Shown piece by piece: positions 50,101-62,649 of a DNA stretch of 64,000 nucleotides. The position numbers and the translations under genes were made by a program. How positions within the stretch are numbered: position 1 is the first letter of the stretch; each line of letters starts with the position of its first letter. This DNA is from Membranipora membranacea (taxonomy: Eukaryota > Bryozoa > Gymnolaemata > Cheilostomatida > Membraniporidae): the NCBI GenBank assembly GCA_914767715.1, contig OU612065.1, positions 22,132,001-22,196,000 on the forward strand. Direction: 5' to 3'. Below the pieces are notes generated by a model. That model was not told the origin of the DNA. It saw only the letters and a program-made list of their open reading frames with translations, and made no database searches.

Positions 50101-53100
50101 AGACAGACTAGCTATATTGGTGGAACAAAAAATCATCTATGCACTACATTTTTTTATGGATGGGGAGACATAGTGCCTACTAAAGCTTTGCATGTGCGAA
50201 TAAGGTGGAAAGCTTGTCATTTTAACAATGTTTACATACTTATTTTAGTATCTCTATCTATTTCTAGTTCACCAATGCTAGTTGGTATCATCCAACTTAG
50301 CCTGGCTTGGCAACCTTCGTTTTTGGGGGGGGGGGGGAGGGGTGTACCAACAAAGCTTGTCAAGATAGGCTACATCACTCTCAGCCTGTGAATCTGAATG
50401 CTGACACAATATTAAGTGAAAACTTACTGAAGGAGAATCCAATGAAGGTGGTACTGTTATAGACAGCTTCAGTTCATCCTCAGGTAACTTGCTGGGCAGT
50501 ATAGCTACAAAAGCAGGAGGGTATCATGTTACCAGTCCAGTTGATTAATATTTGGAAGAGCTCAACTTCAATGTAACAAGGCAAAAAGCAGATGAATTAA
50601 TGAGCATGAACAAACATAACATCAGAGCAGAACTAGATAAAGTTTAATACAATTGCCTGCATTCCAGTTGCTCCCTTCCATTGAACCAGTGGAGGGGGAG
50701 CGACTCCACATGCAGGCAAACTTGGTCTAGAGTAGCTTGACTTACACTCTTGTGTTTGTTGGCATGCTTCATGTAAAACTATATAAAATGATTTCAAGAG
50801 GTATATTGTCATGCGGCAAATGAATCTGGTCATCATTGAATCCCATAAGAAAACAAACACGGTTATCAATTGTTATTACTATTTAGTATTCGAATAACAG
50901 TGTGGCTATTACGAGGTGTTGGAGACTTACACTTACACTCTTGTGCAAGTATTTTCAAAATGAGTTGAAAATTGTGTCTGCAATATGTTCACGCTGATTT
51001 AGGCATACAGAATTTTACACAAAAAAATTCTCAAGTATAGAGAGATTTTCTTAGCTACTGTTTAGTACCTGTCATCATTTCAATTCGGAACTGTTTCAAC
51101 CACATAAGCATATAAAATTGTGCAAACATTGCATTATTTGGAGAACCGCAAAATGTAGAATAAAACTGTTACAGATTCAACATATGTGCTAATAAAAATG
51201 TAACTTGTCGTAGAATTGACGTATAAGATTGGCAATTCTTCAAATAAAACCAGAAATGGCACCCTGATCAATTATTGATCTATTCCTGATCTCAGTATTA
51301 TAAGCTCTGTAATCTTACCTTGGGTACCAGACTTTTCTCTGATGATCTGCTGGTATCTCTGTGTTTGTGACTGGTACTCATCATACTTTGTCTCTCTAGC
51401 ATTGAGAGAAGGCATCACCATCATAGCAGGGTCTGTACCCAGATAATGAATACCCATATTACCCTGCTCATCTATCCTCACTACACCTCCAGGGATGGTG
51501 CTGTTAATAATGAAGTATGAATAAATATATGTGTGCATAACGGCCTATTAGTTCATAAGAAACAGGAACAAGGCCGAAACAAATATGTACCCATAAATCA
51601 GTCAGAATATGAATATGCAAGAGATTAAATTTGGATGCATCTACATGTAGATAGTTAGAGAGTGACCTAATGTGAGCTACCCCTGAATGTAGGCTAGTTG
51701 AGGTGTGAGTTTAAAGAAAATGTGTGTAAATCTAGCTTTAAATTCAGCTATTTCAAATAAATACCAAGTTTTTCTCTTGCAAAAACTTAACTCCTCTACA
51801 GTACATGGAAATTAATTTACTTCATTGAGCAGTAGTCGATATGCACAGGCGTGTGGCTGAGTTGAGCTGCCCATTTCAGGATACTTTCAGAGTAGACCAT
51901 CAATGTGTTTGTCTGTGTCGCCACCATATAGTTAACAGAGTCAACAGTAAGTCTGTTCACTCTCATACATCGCGGAGTGTACTCCAACTTTTTCATAAAT
52001 TTAAGTTTGCCAAACTCAGTTACGCAATAAACACTGCGTTCACCTACAGAATAAAGATAATTCAGATGTTATTCATCAAACTTTTCCTCTTTTTTTGGCA
52101 CTATTCGGAAAACATGAAATCGACTGCCAATAAAAGTGTAAAAAAAGAACAAAAAGACTGAACTACAAAACCCATGCAAATAGTAAAGTGATGTTTGTGT
52201 GAATCAAAGAAATCCATGCCGTTCAATATTAAAAAAGAGATGCAAAGTAATACTTACCTAATACTAGAACGGATACATTAGAACCAGCCTCTAATACTTC
52301 TATTTGTATTGCCTGCTCTCCAACACATAAAGTCCAGTCAGCCTGCCACAGAAAAAAAAATATATCAACAAATTACAGAACATCTGTTGTATCGATGGAC
52401 TAAATCGCTGCCTGCACTATTGCAACAATTCTAAAATTTCTTGCAATATACCAATGTCACGTAGAAAAAGTTATGAATTTATGAGTTTGATGAGGGATTA
52501 CACCAGAGATTTGTATTTCAACCTGATATAATTATTAAGGAAATTAAAAATATTCAGCGAACTAACCGCAACTCGTTTGCCAGATTTCAAGTTTTGTGCA
52601 TCTTCTTTTGTTTTAGTCTCAGTCGCCACTGCCAAAGTCTGGTATCTAAAAGACAATTTATATATATATATATGTATATGTGTATAAGTATTTTGAGCAT
52701 TAACATTATAAATACTGATTCAGAGTTGTCACACAAAATACAATGCGTGGACAACTCCTAACTACCAAACCAGTCAAACAATGTCATTGAAAATGAAATG
52801 CTCTATATTTTGCAACCCAGTATAACAAGAGGGACAATAAAATATCAAGATCACACTACTCACTTATAACTCTCTATATTCCTAGCAGAAGATACAGTCA
52901 CAAAGCTGTCACTGGCTGGTACATAGGCCAGAGGTCCGGGTAGTAAGGAGTCAGGAAGGAATCGGGTGAATGAGAAACTCTCTTGTTCATATACAGATAG
53001 TGTACCATCCATAGATTGCACACATATAAAGTCTTTGTCTACAATTTAATTCTCAAGTTCACTTATCATGTTCAATGCAATGACAATATAATTCTACAGC

Positions 53101-54620
53101 AGTTTTTCAATCAAGTTTAGCGAGTGTCAGTCAATATGCAAAAGAAATATTAAACTATAAAATGTAACTAATGGATTTGATATTGATTCTACATTTGCAA
53201 CTATCATGGATAGTCACCACAATGTCATTTATCACAAATTCACAAATAGAAGAGCAAAGCATGCTGTTAGTAAGAGCTTTTTCAGCTGTCAAATATTTTT
53301 CAGAATCGAGAAGGATAGCAATACCTTGGTATCCATAGTTCACGTCACATATTTCAGTCACAAACCCTATCAGTATATACTCATATAAAAGAACCTTATT
53401 TGGGTATAAATACTGGTTGATTAGAGAGGGGGTTGCTTCCCATTGGGTAAAAGAGGCAAAACTCATCAGAGTTTGCGGTTCAAGAAAATGAGTCGAGATA
53501 TGTATAGTTGGAAGAGTCAATATAACGTAGAGTAGAGTTGGAAGACAGTTGCACGATCATTAAAACATACATAGGTTAGTTAGTATATACCACCTCTTTT
53601 CAAGTATCCAACATATTTCTTATCTGATGTATATTATTATGAATGTGTTGTTAGCCATTATAGATTTCTATGGTCAACTTAGAGAGTCTAATATATCTAT
53701 GGGTCTTGAAAAAGCAGAAAACATATTATTCACATCATCTTACTTGATTTCTGGGCTCGTAAGGGTCACAGCACATATTTTGTTGAAGAGCTGCCTATTA
53801 TGTTCCCACTATTTTTTGCCCTACATACCTTTGACCTGACCGAAGGGTCCATGGCACATGTTGTATGATGTACGCTGTAGATTGTGAGAGTAGACATGTT
53901 GGAGCTTGTATTGGGAGCCGTGGGATACCGCCCCTGCTGTGCCGAGTAGTGTATAAACACTTAGCCTACGGGGATGCAATACAGCTATACACACATTAGT
54001 GACAGCACTACAATAGAACAAGCAAAAACAAATGTAATAGTTAGTGTTGAGTCAGATTTTTAAATATTCAGTCTAGATTTGACAACTAACCAAGAAAGTT
54101 TGAATGCAAATCTTTTTTGATTAGACAGTTTAACTACAAAAAAAGTTGTGGTCCATGATGATGGATGAGGCAGATTCTAACTGAGGTGACAATACCAATA
54201 AAAACACTTACGTTACAAATTTTCCACAGGCCAGTTGCAGTATAGGCATCCCCAAGTTTTGCTCCAGTAATACTTGCTCTGCTTTGAATCCATCACCCTC
54301 ATGATGTGGATTGTATATTCTAAGAATTCCAGAGAGACTGCCCACAGCAATTCTCTCTGAAAATATCACAGATACATTGACGCGTTTTAAGATAGTCAAG
54401 TTTCGCAATTACAATCTACGCAATAATATAGGTTGGACACAAACCTAGCCCTCAAAGAAACTCAATAGCATTTTTTGTTTGCAATTTTTACGTTTTGCCT
54501 ACCTATTGCAGTTGTAGATTCAACATTACTTATATTCCCGACAGCAAGACAACCAACATCAAACTCTTCATTCTCGCCAACTTTGACTGTCCACCAATCC
54601 CTTGCCTTGAACAGAGACAT
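44170..54620 (-). CDS. BBS9: BBS9 (PTHB1), BBSome subunit (20 exons, 953 aa)
   Basis: BBS9 is a core scaffold subunit of the BBSome, which moves membrane proteins through cilia. Exons, minus strand: 54620-54503, 54356-54212, 54007-53829, 53038-52864, 52645-52567, 52342-52258, 52043-51821, 51500-51319, 50504-50428, 50011-49919, 49194-49138, 48778-48676, 48422-48318, 48049-47909, 47280-47185, 46799-46633, 46316-46164, 45757-45575, 44917-44719, 44471-44170. Total 2862 nt, all phases agree. Diagnostic segments: start MSLFKARDWW (identical to vertebrate BBS9), VYSHNLQRTSYNMCHGPFG and GIHYLGTDPAMM of the beta-propeller (about 1-395), YKVTIDTNKPPVNL, ITLLASKTSQRYRVQ, and ALQFRAIQRRLLTRFKDKTP in the C-terminal helical part. 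The ATG directly follows an acceptor, so a non-coding first exon lies upstream. It is longer than human BBS9 because of exon 10 and a Ser/Pro-rich tail. Confidence 0.96.
49585..49816. mobile_element. MITE-like element, copy B
   Basis: This is the opposite-orientation relative of the element at 2526-2721. Its ends are inverted repeats (aaagtctaccaaaagaccaa on the left; the reverse of tttggtctttgggaagtcttt on the right). The interior, reversed, shares the blocks gtca-ccagttacttatga, tttacttggcatgaat and actctcattctctg with copy A. It lies in BBS9 intron 10 and has no coding capacity. Confidence 0.75.
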
Positions 54621-55623
54621 CTGAAAGGGAAGAATCATTTGTTAGAAAACACAGGATTGTGGCATACACCTCTGTTTGATTTGTTGTCTTGTGTTCACCT
54701 CAGCCTCCTATGATCTGCAGAACTTCTGGCCAATAAAGCATGCATGAATTGGACCGTAGTCTGATTCACAAATCACTGTATCTATGAACTACTCATTCAT
54801 TGCTACTTATTATAATGTACTACTACTATATATCATCACATAGTAGCCATTCATAAGGAGCCTAAAAAGCCTTTAGTAAAAAAGGTATGACTTGAGTAAT
54901 TGACATACCATAGGCTATTCTAAAGCAGTACTAACAACACAGTCACTGTAATAGTGAGTCAAATTTATACATACTACTCCTTGGTGTACCTTTTAATATT
55001 TGACTTTGCTGTGGTGATGGACAGCAAGGGGAAAGCAGTGCACTTAGAAGCTGTTAAACTATGAAGAGTTGAGAAGATTATCCAGTCATATACTTTTAAT
55101 CTGCCCTCAAGACTACACTAAAACTTGTTCTTCATTTTCTCCACCTTTTTTTAGTATAGAGAAGTCAGATGGCTTGGTTAGTAACCACCGGATATCAAGT
55201 ACTTTACAGCAAATCAGTGGATTGAAGTGTCTCCTGTGTTTATCAAGTTGTATGAATGTAACTTTTTGCACAGATTGGTGCCGGTAAAGTGCCGCCACAA
55301 GTAATACTGGTTAGATTGCACTCAATAACACTCAGATAAAGTAAAACTCATCAGCCAAACTTTTCAAAGTGAAAGTCCCAGTCTCCCAGGTATGCCTTCT
55401 GTGCGCCTGCGCAAAACAATCGATCCCGTGTTTTCTCTCATGTTGCGTGGTTACACGTCGAAAGAGAAAGTAACTTCTGCATTTTTTCTTATAAGGAAGA
55501 AAACTCTCATTACTATTGTAACCTCCTGATATCATAGAAGGAATCAAAGGAGACTTGATTACTAGCAGTTGCCGTTTATCCAGCATTGAATGTTCAACTG
55601 AGTGCCAAAAATAAGTCAACAAT
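54621..55623. promoter_or_regulatory. Head-to-head interval between BBS9 and ERP44
   Basis: Only 1003 bp separate the two start codons, which face away from each other. The interval must contain the BBS9 non-coding first exon (an acceptor abuts its ATG) and the ERP44 5'UTR, so the promoters must be very close or shared. I see no obvious TATA arrangement and assign no specific sites. Confidence 0.5.
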
Positions 55624-58600
55624 ATGCTCCTGAAACTGTATACTGTAAGTTAAACTTCATTAGGTTTTAAAAAAAGTAGTTTGTTTAGTTTCAGTCAGAG
55701 TCACAGTGAGCGTGACTGACTGAGTGGGTTTGATCAGTGTTCATTGTTTAACTGCTGAATCTTTGTTAATCATGATTGAATACCTAAGCAACTGTCTAGT
55801 TTGGTTTGGCACACTTCTATTCTCCTTACACAAACAAGTTACCAACCAATCCCAATGACCATTCCCATGCTGGTGATAAGGATTAGGATCAGATGTTGCT
55901 GAATATCAATAGCTAATAACTTTTTTCTCCTCTAGTCACCAGTCTAAATGATCAACTATGTTTAAGAGGAAAGCTGGGCATACTCAACAGTATCCAAGCA
56001 CAGGGTTGAATACTGTTACAACTTGCCAATTACTGTGTGTGTCACAGTGTGTCTAGCTTAGGCCTAATCACCTCTGTCTTCACTCTCTCTACTTATTGCT
56101 CCACCTTTTTTACCAATGGTAGTACAAATGGCGTGTAAGATTAGCTGCTATGAGCCAGCTACAGAATCGGTTTGCATTTCTAGCAGTCGAACTGGTGCCC
56201 TTCATCTGTTTTTGTTTCATTCCGACACTTGTACATCCCGAAATACATAAGGTCATCCTTAATACTATAAAGTAGGCCTACTAGACAACAATATAATAAT
56301 AAAGAGTCTGCTCGATACCTGAGATAGATTTTACAACAGATAGTTAATAGAACTGACGCTGGTCTTTGAGAATGAGGTTCAATTAGATTTGACACAAGGT
56401 AGTAGGTGAACTATTCAATAATTTCGGTGCGACGGTGCAGGTTCTTGCTTGATAGAAACGTATTCCGTATTGAAGGCATTACTATCAACATGGTATTTTA
56501 TTGTAATAATCTCTCTTTTTCAGGCGCTGACAGTGTCACTATTTGTCTCTATATACGCCGACCAAGTAATAAGAATAACCAAGGATAATCATGAAGAGAT
56601 TTTTAGTGAGTACAGTACTTCAGTAATCATTGTCGGCTGTCCTCTGGTATTCATTGATGGATTAACAACATACAATGTCGGATGTCACAAAAATCAAAGA
56701 AATATAACCCCTTGCATCTGATGTTTTCAGTGGTTGCATGCTAATAGCACTTGTAATATTTGGCCGTGTTCAAACTCATCAATACTGCTAACATTTCGCC
56801 TTTGAATTGTATCTGCCTGAACATGAGATGTACGTCTTGTCCAGAATGCTAACTAGGTGCCCTTATTCATGTATTTTTTTCTTTTGTAGGAAACAATCAA
56901 TTGGTGTTCATAAACTTTTATGCTGACTGGTGAGTAGCTCTTCCATCGTCACACTACAATGCTGGAGTTTGGAGTTCATTTATTCGTTTTAACTCGATAT
57001 TAATCACAGCTTGCAAAACCCTGATATAAATAAGAGTCAAGGATCTTAAGCCTAGATGGTCAATGATTTGTTTTGATATGATAAATATGATTTGGCCTAT
57101 TCGTCTTCTTATCATTATTTTTATATTGAACTGTTATTCATTTGAATGCTTTTAGGTGTCGATTCAGTCAGATGCTTGGCCCAGTTTTTGCAGAAGCCAG
57201 CGATGTGATAGCTAAAGATTACCCTGTGGTAAGTGATGTGAGCGATAGAGAACAATTCAGAATAAACTAAATCATGCTGGTCTTACTCACTTGAGCTGCG
57301 GTTTGGTTACTGGTACTACTTGTTATTGAGAACAGATGGGTCTCTTTTTTAGAACGCCGGTGCTCTTACTCCTTTTTGCGCTGGCGGTTAAATGTGCATC
57401 TATTATGACAACTGTATTTCTTTTTCAGAATGAGGGTAAAGTTGTCTTTGGAAAAATAGACTGCGACGCTCAAAGTAAGTGTGAACATAACAGAGACATG
57501 CCCATGTGTGATATTATGGCAGTTGTTGCTGTAGAATCCTAGTCTTGTCATACGGCTACTCCCCAAACCAAGAAAGTTGCCGCGTGACAAGGCTGATAGA
57601 ATCCATTTATAGCAGAACTAGTAAATGCTGGTTTTCTGTTTACTAAAATAATTGGTACACGTTTTCCTGGTAAGCCCTAACTATAAAAGGATCAACATCA
57701 TTATGTGACCCTGTAATGGTTATCCTGATAGTATTCATATACTCATGGTAATCTTTTTCAGCTGAGCTCGCACAGAAATATAAGGTCACCAAATATCCTA
57801 CACTAAAACTATTTGTGTTTGGCGAACCAATGAAAAGAGAATACAGAGGGCAAAGGTCCGCTGATGCATTCAAGAAATTCATTGATGAGAACCTTAGATC
57901 CCCAATAACAAAGAAAAATACATACGAGGAGATGGACGCCATTTCTGTGAGTACGGATAGTGATGAGAGTTTGATTGTGGTAATGCTATTGACCAAGTGG
58001 CTCTGAGCTTTGGGGTGCCGTGAGGTGATCATAACATGAACATTGCTTTTTGGTGCTGTAAGCACATGGTAACTGTGCAACAACTTTTTCGAAAGCAATG
58101 TAATGGTACTTCTTGCAACTACTTGCAACAAAAAACCCTTGGTAATACAAATGGCTGTTTGTCAAGGTTGTGAAGTTTTTGTATGTCAAACATCCCCAGA
58201 TTGTGTTGACATGTACAACTCTTAGTATGATTGATATAAGTAAATGATGGCGCAGAAAACCCCTTTGTTGAAAGCAATGAGATCTTGTAATAGTACCACT
58301 TGCAACCTTGACAAAATACCCTTGTTGTAGCAAATAGCTGTATTTCAAGGCATTTCAAACATCCTCAGATTGTATTCATCTGAGCAGTAACTGATCTAGT
58401 GTAACTGAGCGAAGTAAATGTTGTCATGGAAAGTTGCAAGTCTCGGCCTCTCTGTTATAGGATGAGAAGCGTAACATGCTGGTATACGTCTCTGACGAGA
58501 ACAGCAATAACTATAAGAATGTAATGAGGGCTGCAGGACAGCTGAAGACTGAGTGTAACTGGTATGTGATGAGCGGACCTGACGCTGAGCCACACAGGAA

Positions 58601-61600
58601 GAACGGAGAAGATGTCGTCTACTTCCGTCAACCTCATGTATGTATGCAACACACTGACATTGGGATTACACTATTGCATGTATATCCCTGATCAATGGAA
58701 GTGAATTAATTCACTTAGTAAGAGTACCATCACAAGGATTTTGGTGTGACGACCCGTGTTCAATTTTATTATTTGGGGATGGGTACATGTTAGGTACTGC
58801 TACTAAATTGACCCTCACGATCAGAGATACACATGTTTATAGTGTAATCTAGATGTCAGTGTGTATGTACACTGCACCCACATTCTTACAAATTTAAAAG
58901 CTAGTCCATGCTAGCTTTTTTTCCTTGTTATCTACCAATTGCAAAAAAAAAGAACTTCTTACTTGGACTTAAACTGGTTGTTACGTGGGTCTCATCACCA
59001 CAACAGACGGAAATAATAATAATTTTTTTATAAAGCATTCAACTTTAAGTAGGGAAGATAGTGTGCATGAGACACTTTGCATCAGGGTACTTATCATCCC
59101 TACCTAAACTGATGGTGGCACCTGCTTTGATGGAGGGAAATAATTGCAAGCTGTAGCCATTACCGTTGTTTAGTAAATGTGTATTGAATAAACATCATGG
59201 CACCATCAGGAGGACGTTTGTGAGCTGAATACTTGCATTCTCAGAAACAAAAATTGAACTGTTTTGTTTTTTTATCATGAATATGATAACATTGTGGCTG
59301 ATGATTCTGCTATTTCCCTAGCTGTATCTCCCTGTAATATATTATGACCTTCATTCACGTACCAATCAATCACAAAGCTAGGATATATAAATTGACTATA
59401 TTATAGTCATATTGAAGCGCAGTTCCTGGTTTCAAATAACCCTTTGAAGTAATCGCTGTCACAGTTAATGATTATGATGATTAATAGGTGCTTCGGGTCA
59501 CACATTTATAAGGCTACGTGTCTCATTGAGATTCGCCACAAGTCAATCGCAATCCCAGTGTCAACTATTATATTATAATCATCCATTCATATTTTTTAAA
59601 TCTGTCAGTATTTTGTATTTATTATATTTATAGAAAGAATCAAGCGATGTACCATTCACAGGACTGACCAGTGTAGACTCCCTAACTGAATGGGCTCGTG
59701 ATCTGTGTGTCCCAAGAGTACGAGTGCTCACATTCGAAAACGCCGAGGTATGCTGCGCTGCGCTGCGCTGTGTTTTTTTTTTCTATACACTAGGTCTTAT
59801 TTGTCCGCCTTATTAAACAGGCGTACTTGAGCGCAGATACCCTGTACCCTTGCCCGTCAAAGAGGTAGAGGGAATTTTTTACTGCACGCAAGCACACAGT
59901 AGACCTCCTGTGTTTATGGTCATGATCCAAACAGACTGTTAGTTTGTTGTACAGAGGGGTGCTTTTATTTAGTCATCACATATCACTTTTATTATGTTAT
60001 CACTGAAAGCTTGCTCATGATTTATCATAATAGTGTTGCTCAAATGATGGATTGATAATAATTATATAAATATATATACATAGACCATAATTATGTGTAC
60101 CACCCAGCTTAATAATTAATGTGCATCAACTAAAATTTTATTGTGTACCCTGGACTCAAATCTTCAGCCTACTACATAATCATGCTAGCATATCTTGACT
60201 GAACTTGTTGGTTCTTCGCTTGTAGGAGTTGACTGAGGAAGGAATGCCTTTCCTTATCCTCTTCCACCACCCTGATGATAAGGACACTCCAGCCAAGTTT
60301 CTCGAACAAGTTAACCTTCAGCTAGCTAATGACAGAGGTACGCTATACTGCTGGTACATCTATATAATAATAGACTACGATGTAGATACGCGGGAGAACA
60401 CACCAACTTATGAAATGCCCCAGTAGCTTTCAAAGTCTCACTTAGATAGATGATAACTGTCAACCAAATGGACAATGTAATCGTGGCGTTTGAATTTATT
60501 TTTACATCCAATTATTCCAATATCATGGTGTTGATAAAAGTGAATGCTTACAGTGGTTGATTAGAAAATACTGGAAGCAGAGATTATTAAAACTTTTTGC
60601 CTTTTATTTAGCAATCAGAATTTCTAGCATCTGTATTTAGAATATATGTTATAATTATGACTCCCAATGTATCAATAATGCCATTTTATAAAAATATTCA
60701 TGTGATTTTTACAGATTCTATAAATGCTCTGACTGCTGATGGACTCAAATTCGCGCACCCACTGCAGCACTTAGGAAAGTCATCCGGAGATCTCCCTATT
60801 ATAGCCATAGACAGCTTCAAACATATGTATCTATTCAAAAATGATGTCAAGTCACAACTTGGGTACGTATATATTGTGATTTTCAAACGCAAATACGGAG
60901 TTGTCACTCCATTGAGGCTAGCTCACACCCATTGCTCATTGAACGGTATTGTCTGTATATGACTCATTCATGATTGTCATAGGGTAGAATTGTAGTCTTT
61001 TGACTCTTCACAAATTTATCATAAGCCTTGAGATATAGGCTATTTTCTCAGTTGTGAAACTGAGGAAGTTCCACTTGCATCTTATTAATACGGTTTAATG
61101 CAATTTTAGGCTTTTTATCGTATATATTTAAAAAGCCAGGTTGCGCCAAGTATCCCTGAGTTTGCAAACAGTCTTGCTCCTGCTTTCCATTGCATTGTCT
61201 TTTGAGAATGAGTACATGGCTCTCTCGCATATTCAGAAAACTGCAATACTACATATGAATCTCCGAAGATCAGTTTTACATAATATATCTCTCGTTTTAA
61301 TTATCTAAATCAAGGTTGTCTTACCCTTGTATAATGTGACAACAACTCCTGAACATATTTTCTTCATTTTTTATTTACAGTCAAGATGGCTTGCTGAAAC
61401 AGTTTGTTGATGATCTTCATAGTGGAAAGTTGCACAGAGAGTTTCATTATGGCCCTGACCCTGTTACCCAACCACATGGACAAATCCAAGGAGGAGGCAA
61501 TGCTCCGTCTGCTGCACCGGCCCAGAAGAGGAATACATCACCACCAGAATCAGTATTCAAACAACTCAAGCCCTCACACAATAGATATACTGTGCTCAAG

Positions 61601-61612
61601 GATGAGTTATAA
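55624..61612 (+). CDS. ERP44: ERp44, ER-resident thioredoxin-family chaperone (11 exons, 409 aa)
   Basis: ERp44 cycles between ER and Golgi and retrieves unassembled or orphan secretory clients (for example Ero1 and IgM subunits) through a mixed disulfide. Exons: 55624-55644, 56524-56605, 56890-56929, 57156-57228, 57429-57474, 57762-57946, 58461-58637, 59634-59747, 60226-60337, 60715-60862, 61381-61612. Total 1230 nt with consistent phases; human is 406 aa. Seen: hydrophobic signal peptide MLLKLYTALTVSLFVSIYA; thioredoxin domain with the family's unusual single-cysteine CRFS site (49-52) in NFYADWCRFSQML; KYPTLKLF and MKREYRGQRS; TEEGMPFLILFH and PIIAIDSFKHMYLF of the later thioredoxin-like domains; LHSGKLHREFHYGPDP; and a C-terminal KDEL retrieval signal (human RDEL). 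The start lies in a 21-nt first exon and joins exon 2 in phase 0. Confidence 0.96.
58091..58381. repeat. Degenerate tandem duplication, period about 179 bp
   Basis: Two diverged copies begin gaaagcaatg (58091 and 58270) and share the order acttgcaac, acccttg, caaat-gctgt, tcaagg and tcaaacatcc-cagattgt. They lie in ERP44 intron 6. They open false reading frames on the minus strand. Confidence 0.75.
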
Positions 61613-62649
61613 CACCACCAAGTCAAGGAAAAGATCTCTATGCAATGCTTCGTCCTATGAAATAACACAGATTGTATAATTGGATTTTATTTGTACTTGT
61701 TTCAACCAAGTTCATTCTGGGCAACATTGCTGCTTTGGGGTAACGGTAAATGATAGGCACTTGTAATGGAAGCAGTGAAAATTGACTTCTGGAGATAGTA
61801 CTGGTCACGTGGATGTGGTTCAGGGAGTCTGATCCGGTAGTCAAACTAATTCCTGCTTCCATGCAAAGACCTTATCATTACTTTAGACTATGATGCTCCA
61901 ACGCTCCAGATTATAGTTGCATCAAATATTATCTCATCACAAACCTGCGAGACTGTGAAGACACCAACTGCATTTTGAGTTCATTAAAATGAAACTGTAA
62001 GAAGCTTTTTTCTTGTATCAACTGAAGCAAATTTTAAATATTGGTATATCATGATTTTGTCGAACCTGAAAAAAATGCTTGCATCACCTGAGTTCCATCA
62101 GATCAACAATGTCGTTAGACCTCTTGTTTTGATACTGTTAACATTTGTTAGTTTGGATTTTTCATTAATTTTTAATTTCCACCATTTTTTCGAGACTGCA
62201 ATGACATGACCTAAGGATGATAGCGTACCTTGTACCCATAGATATAAAAACTCCCTTTTGCTATCTATGCTTGTACCCAAATGATAAAATATTATTTTTC
62301 ACAGATGTACAAAATGCTACCGTACGTGTTAGATACTATGTTGGAGACATGTTTGCTTTGCTGATATTTATTCCACCTGGTCCGTTAGATAGAATTATAA
62401 TTTATTTTTATTAGAGAGCGGCTGTGGGGTTATTTGTCGTCGTTTTATGTTTGCTTGCGTTGTCCATATGCCTTGCTGATTTCAGGAAACACATTGTCTA
62501 TAGAACTTATGGATGGGCAATCTTGTTCCCTTCCACATAATAGATTGATCGTTGCTTATCTTACTATCTAAATTATGTATACTATGTTATAGTAATTAAA
62601 TAAAACAATAGTAATCTAAATTTGAATATTTTGGACTGCATTTAATCGC
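61613..62649. other. ERP44 3' region
   Basis: This stretch follows the KDEL stop codon and precedes the repeat array. It probably holds the ERP44 3'UTR. I see no coding exon. Confidence 0.6.
62599..62604 (+). terminator. Candidate ERP44 polyadenylation signal
   Basis: This is the first canonical AATAAA I found after the ERP44 stop, about 990 bp downstream. Variant signals closer in are possible. Confidence 0.35.

Noticed and set aside
52656-52690. tatata-type stretch near a BBS9 acceptor
   Set aside because: Simple dinucleotide repeat; no sign of a promoter or element boundary.
55332-55622. 96-codon minus-strand frame upstream of ERP44
   Set aside because: No homology recognised; it lies in the divergent promoter interval and could at most be BBS9 5'UTR.
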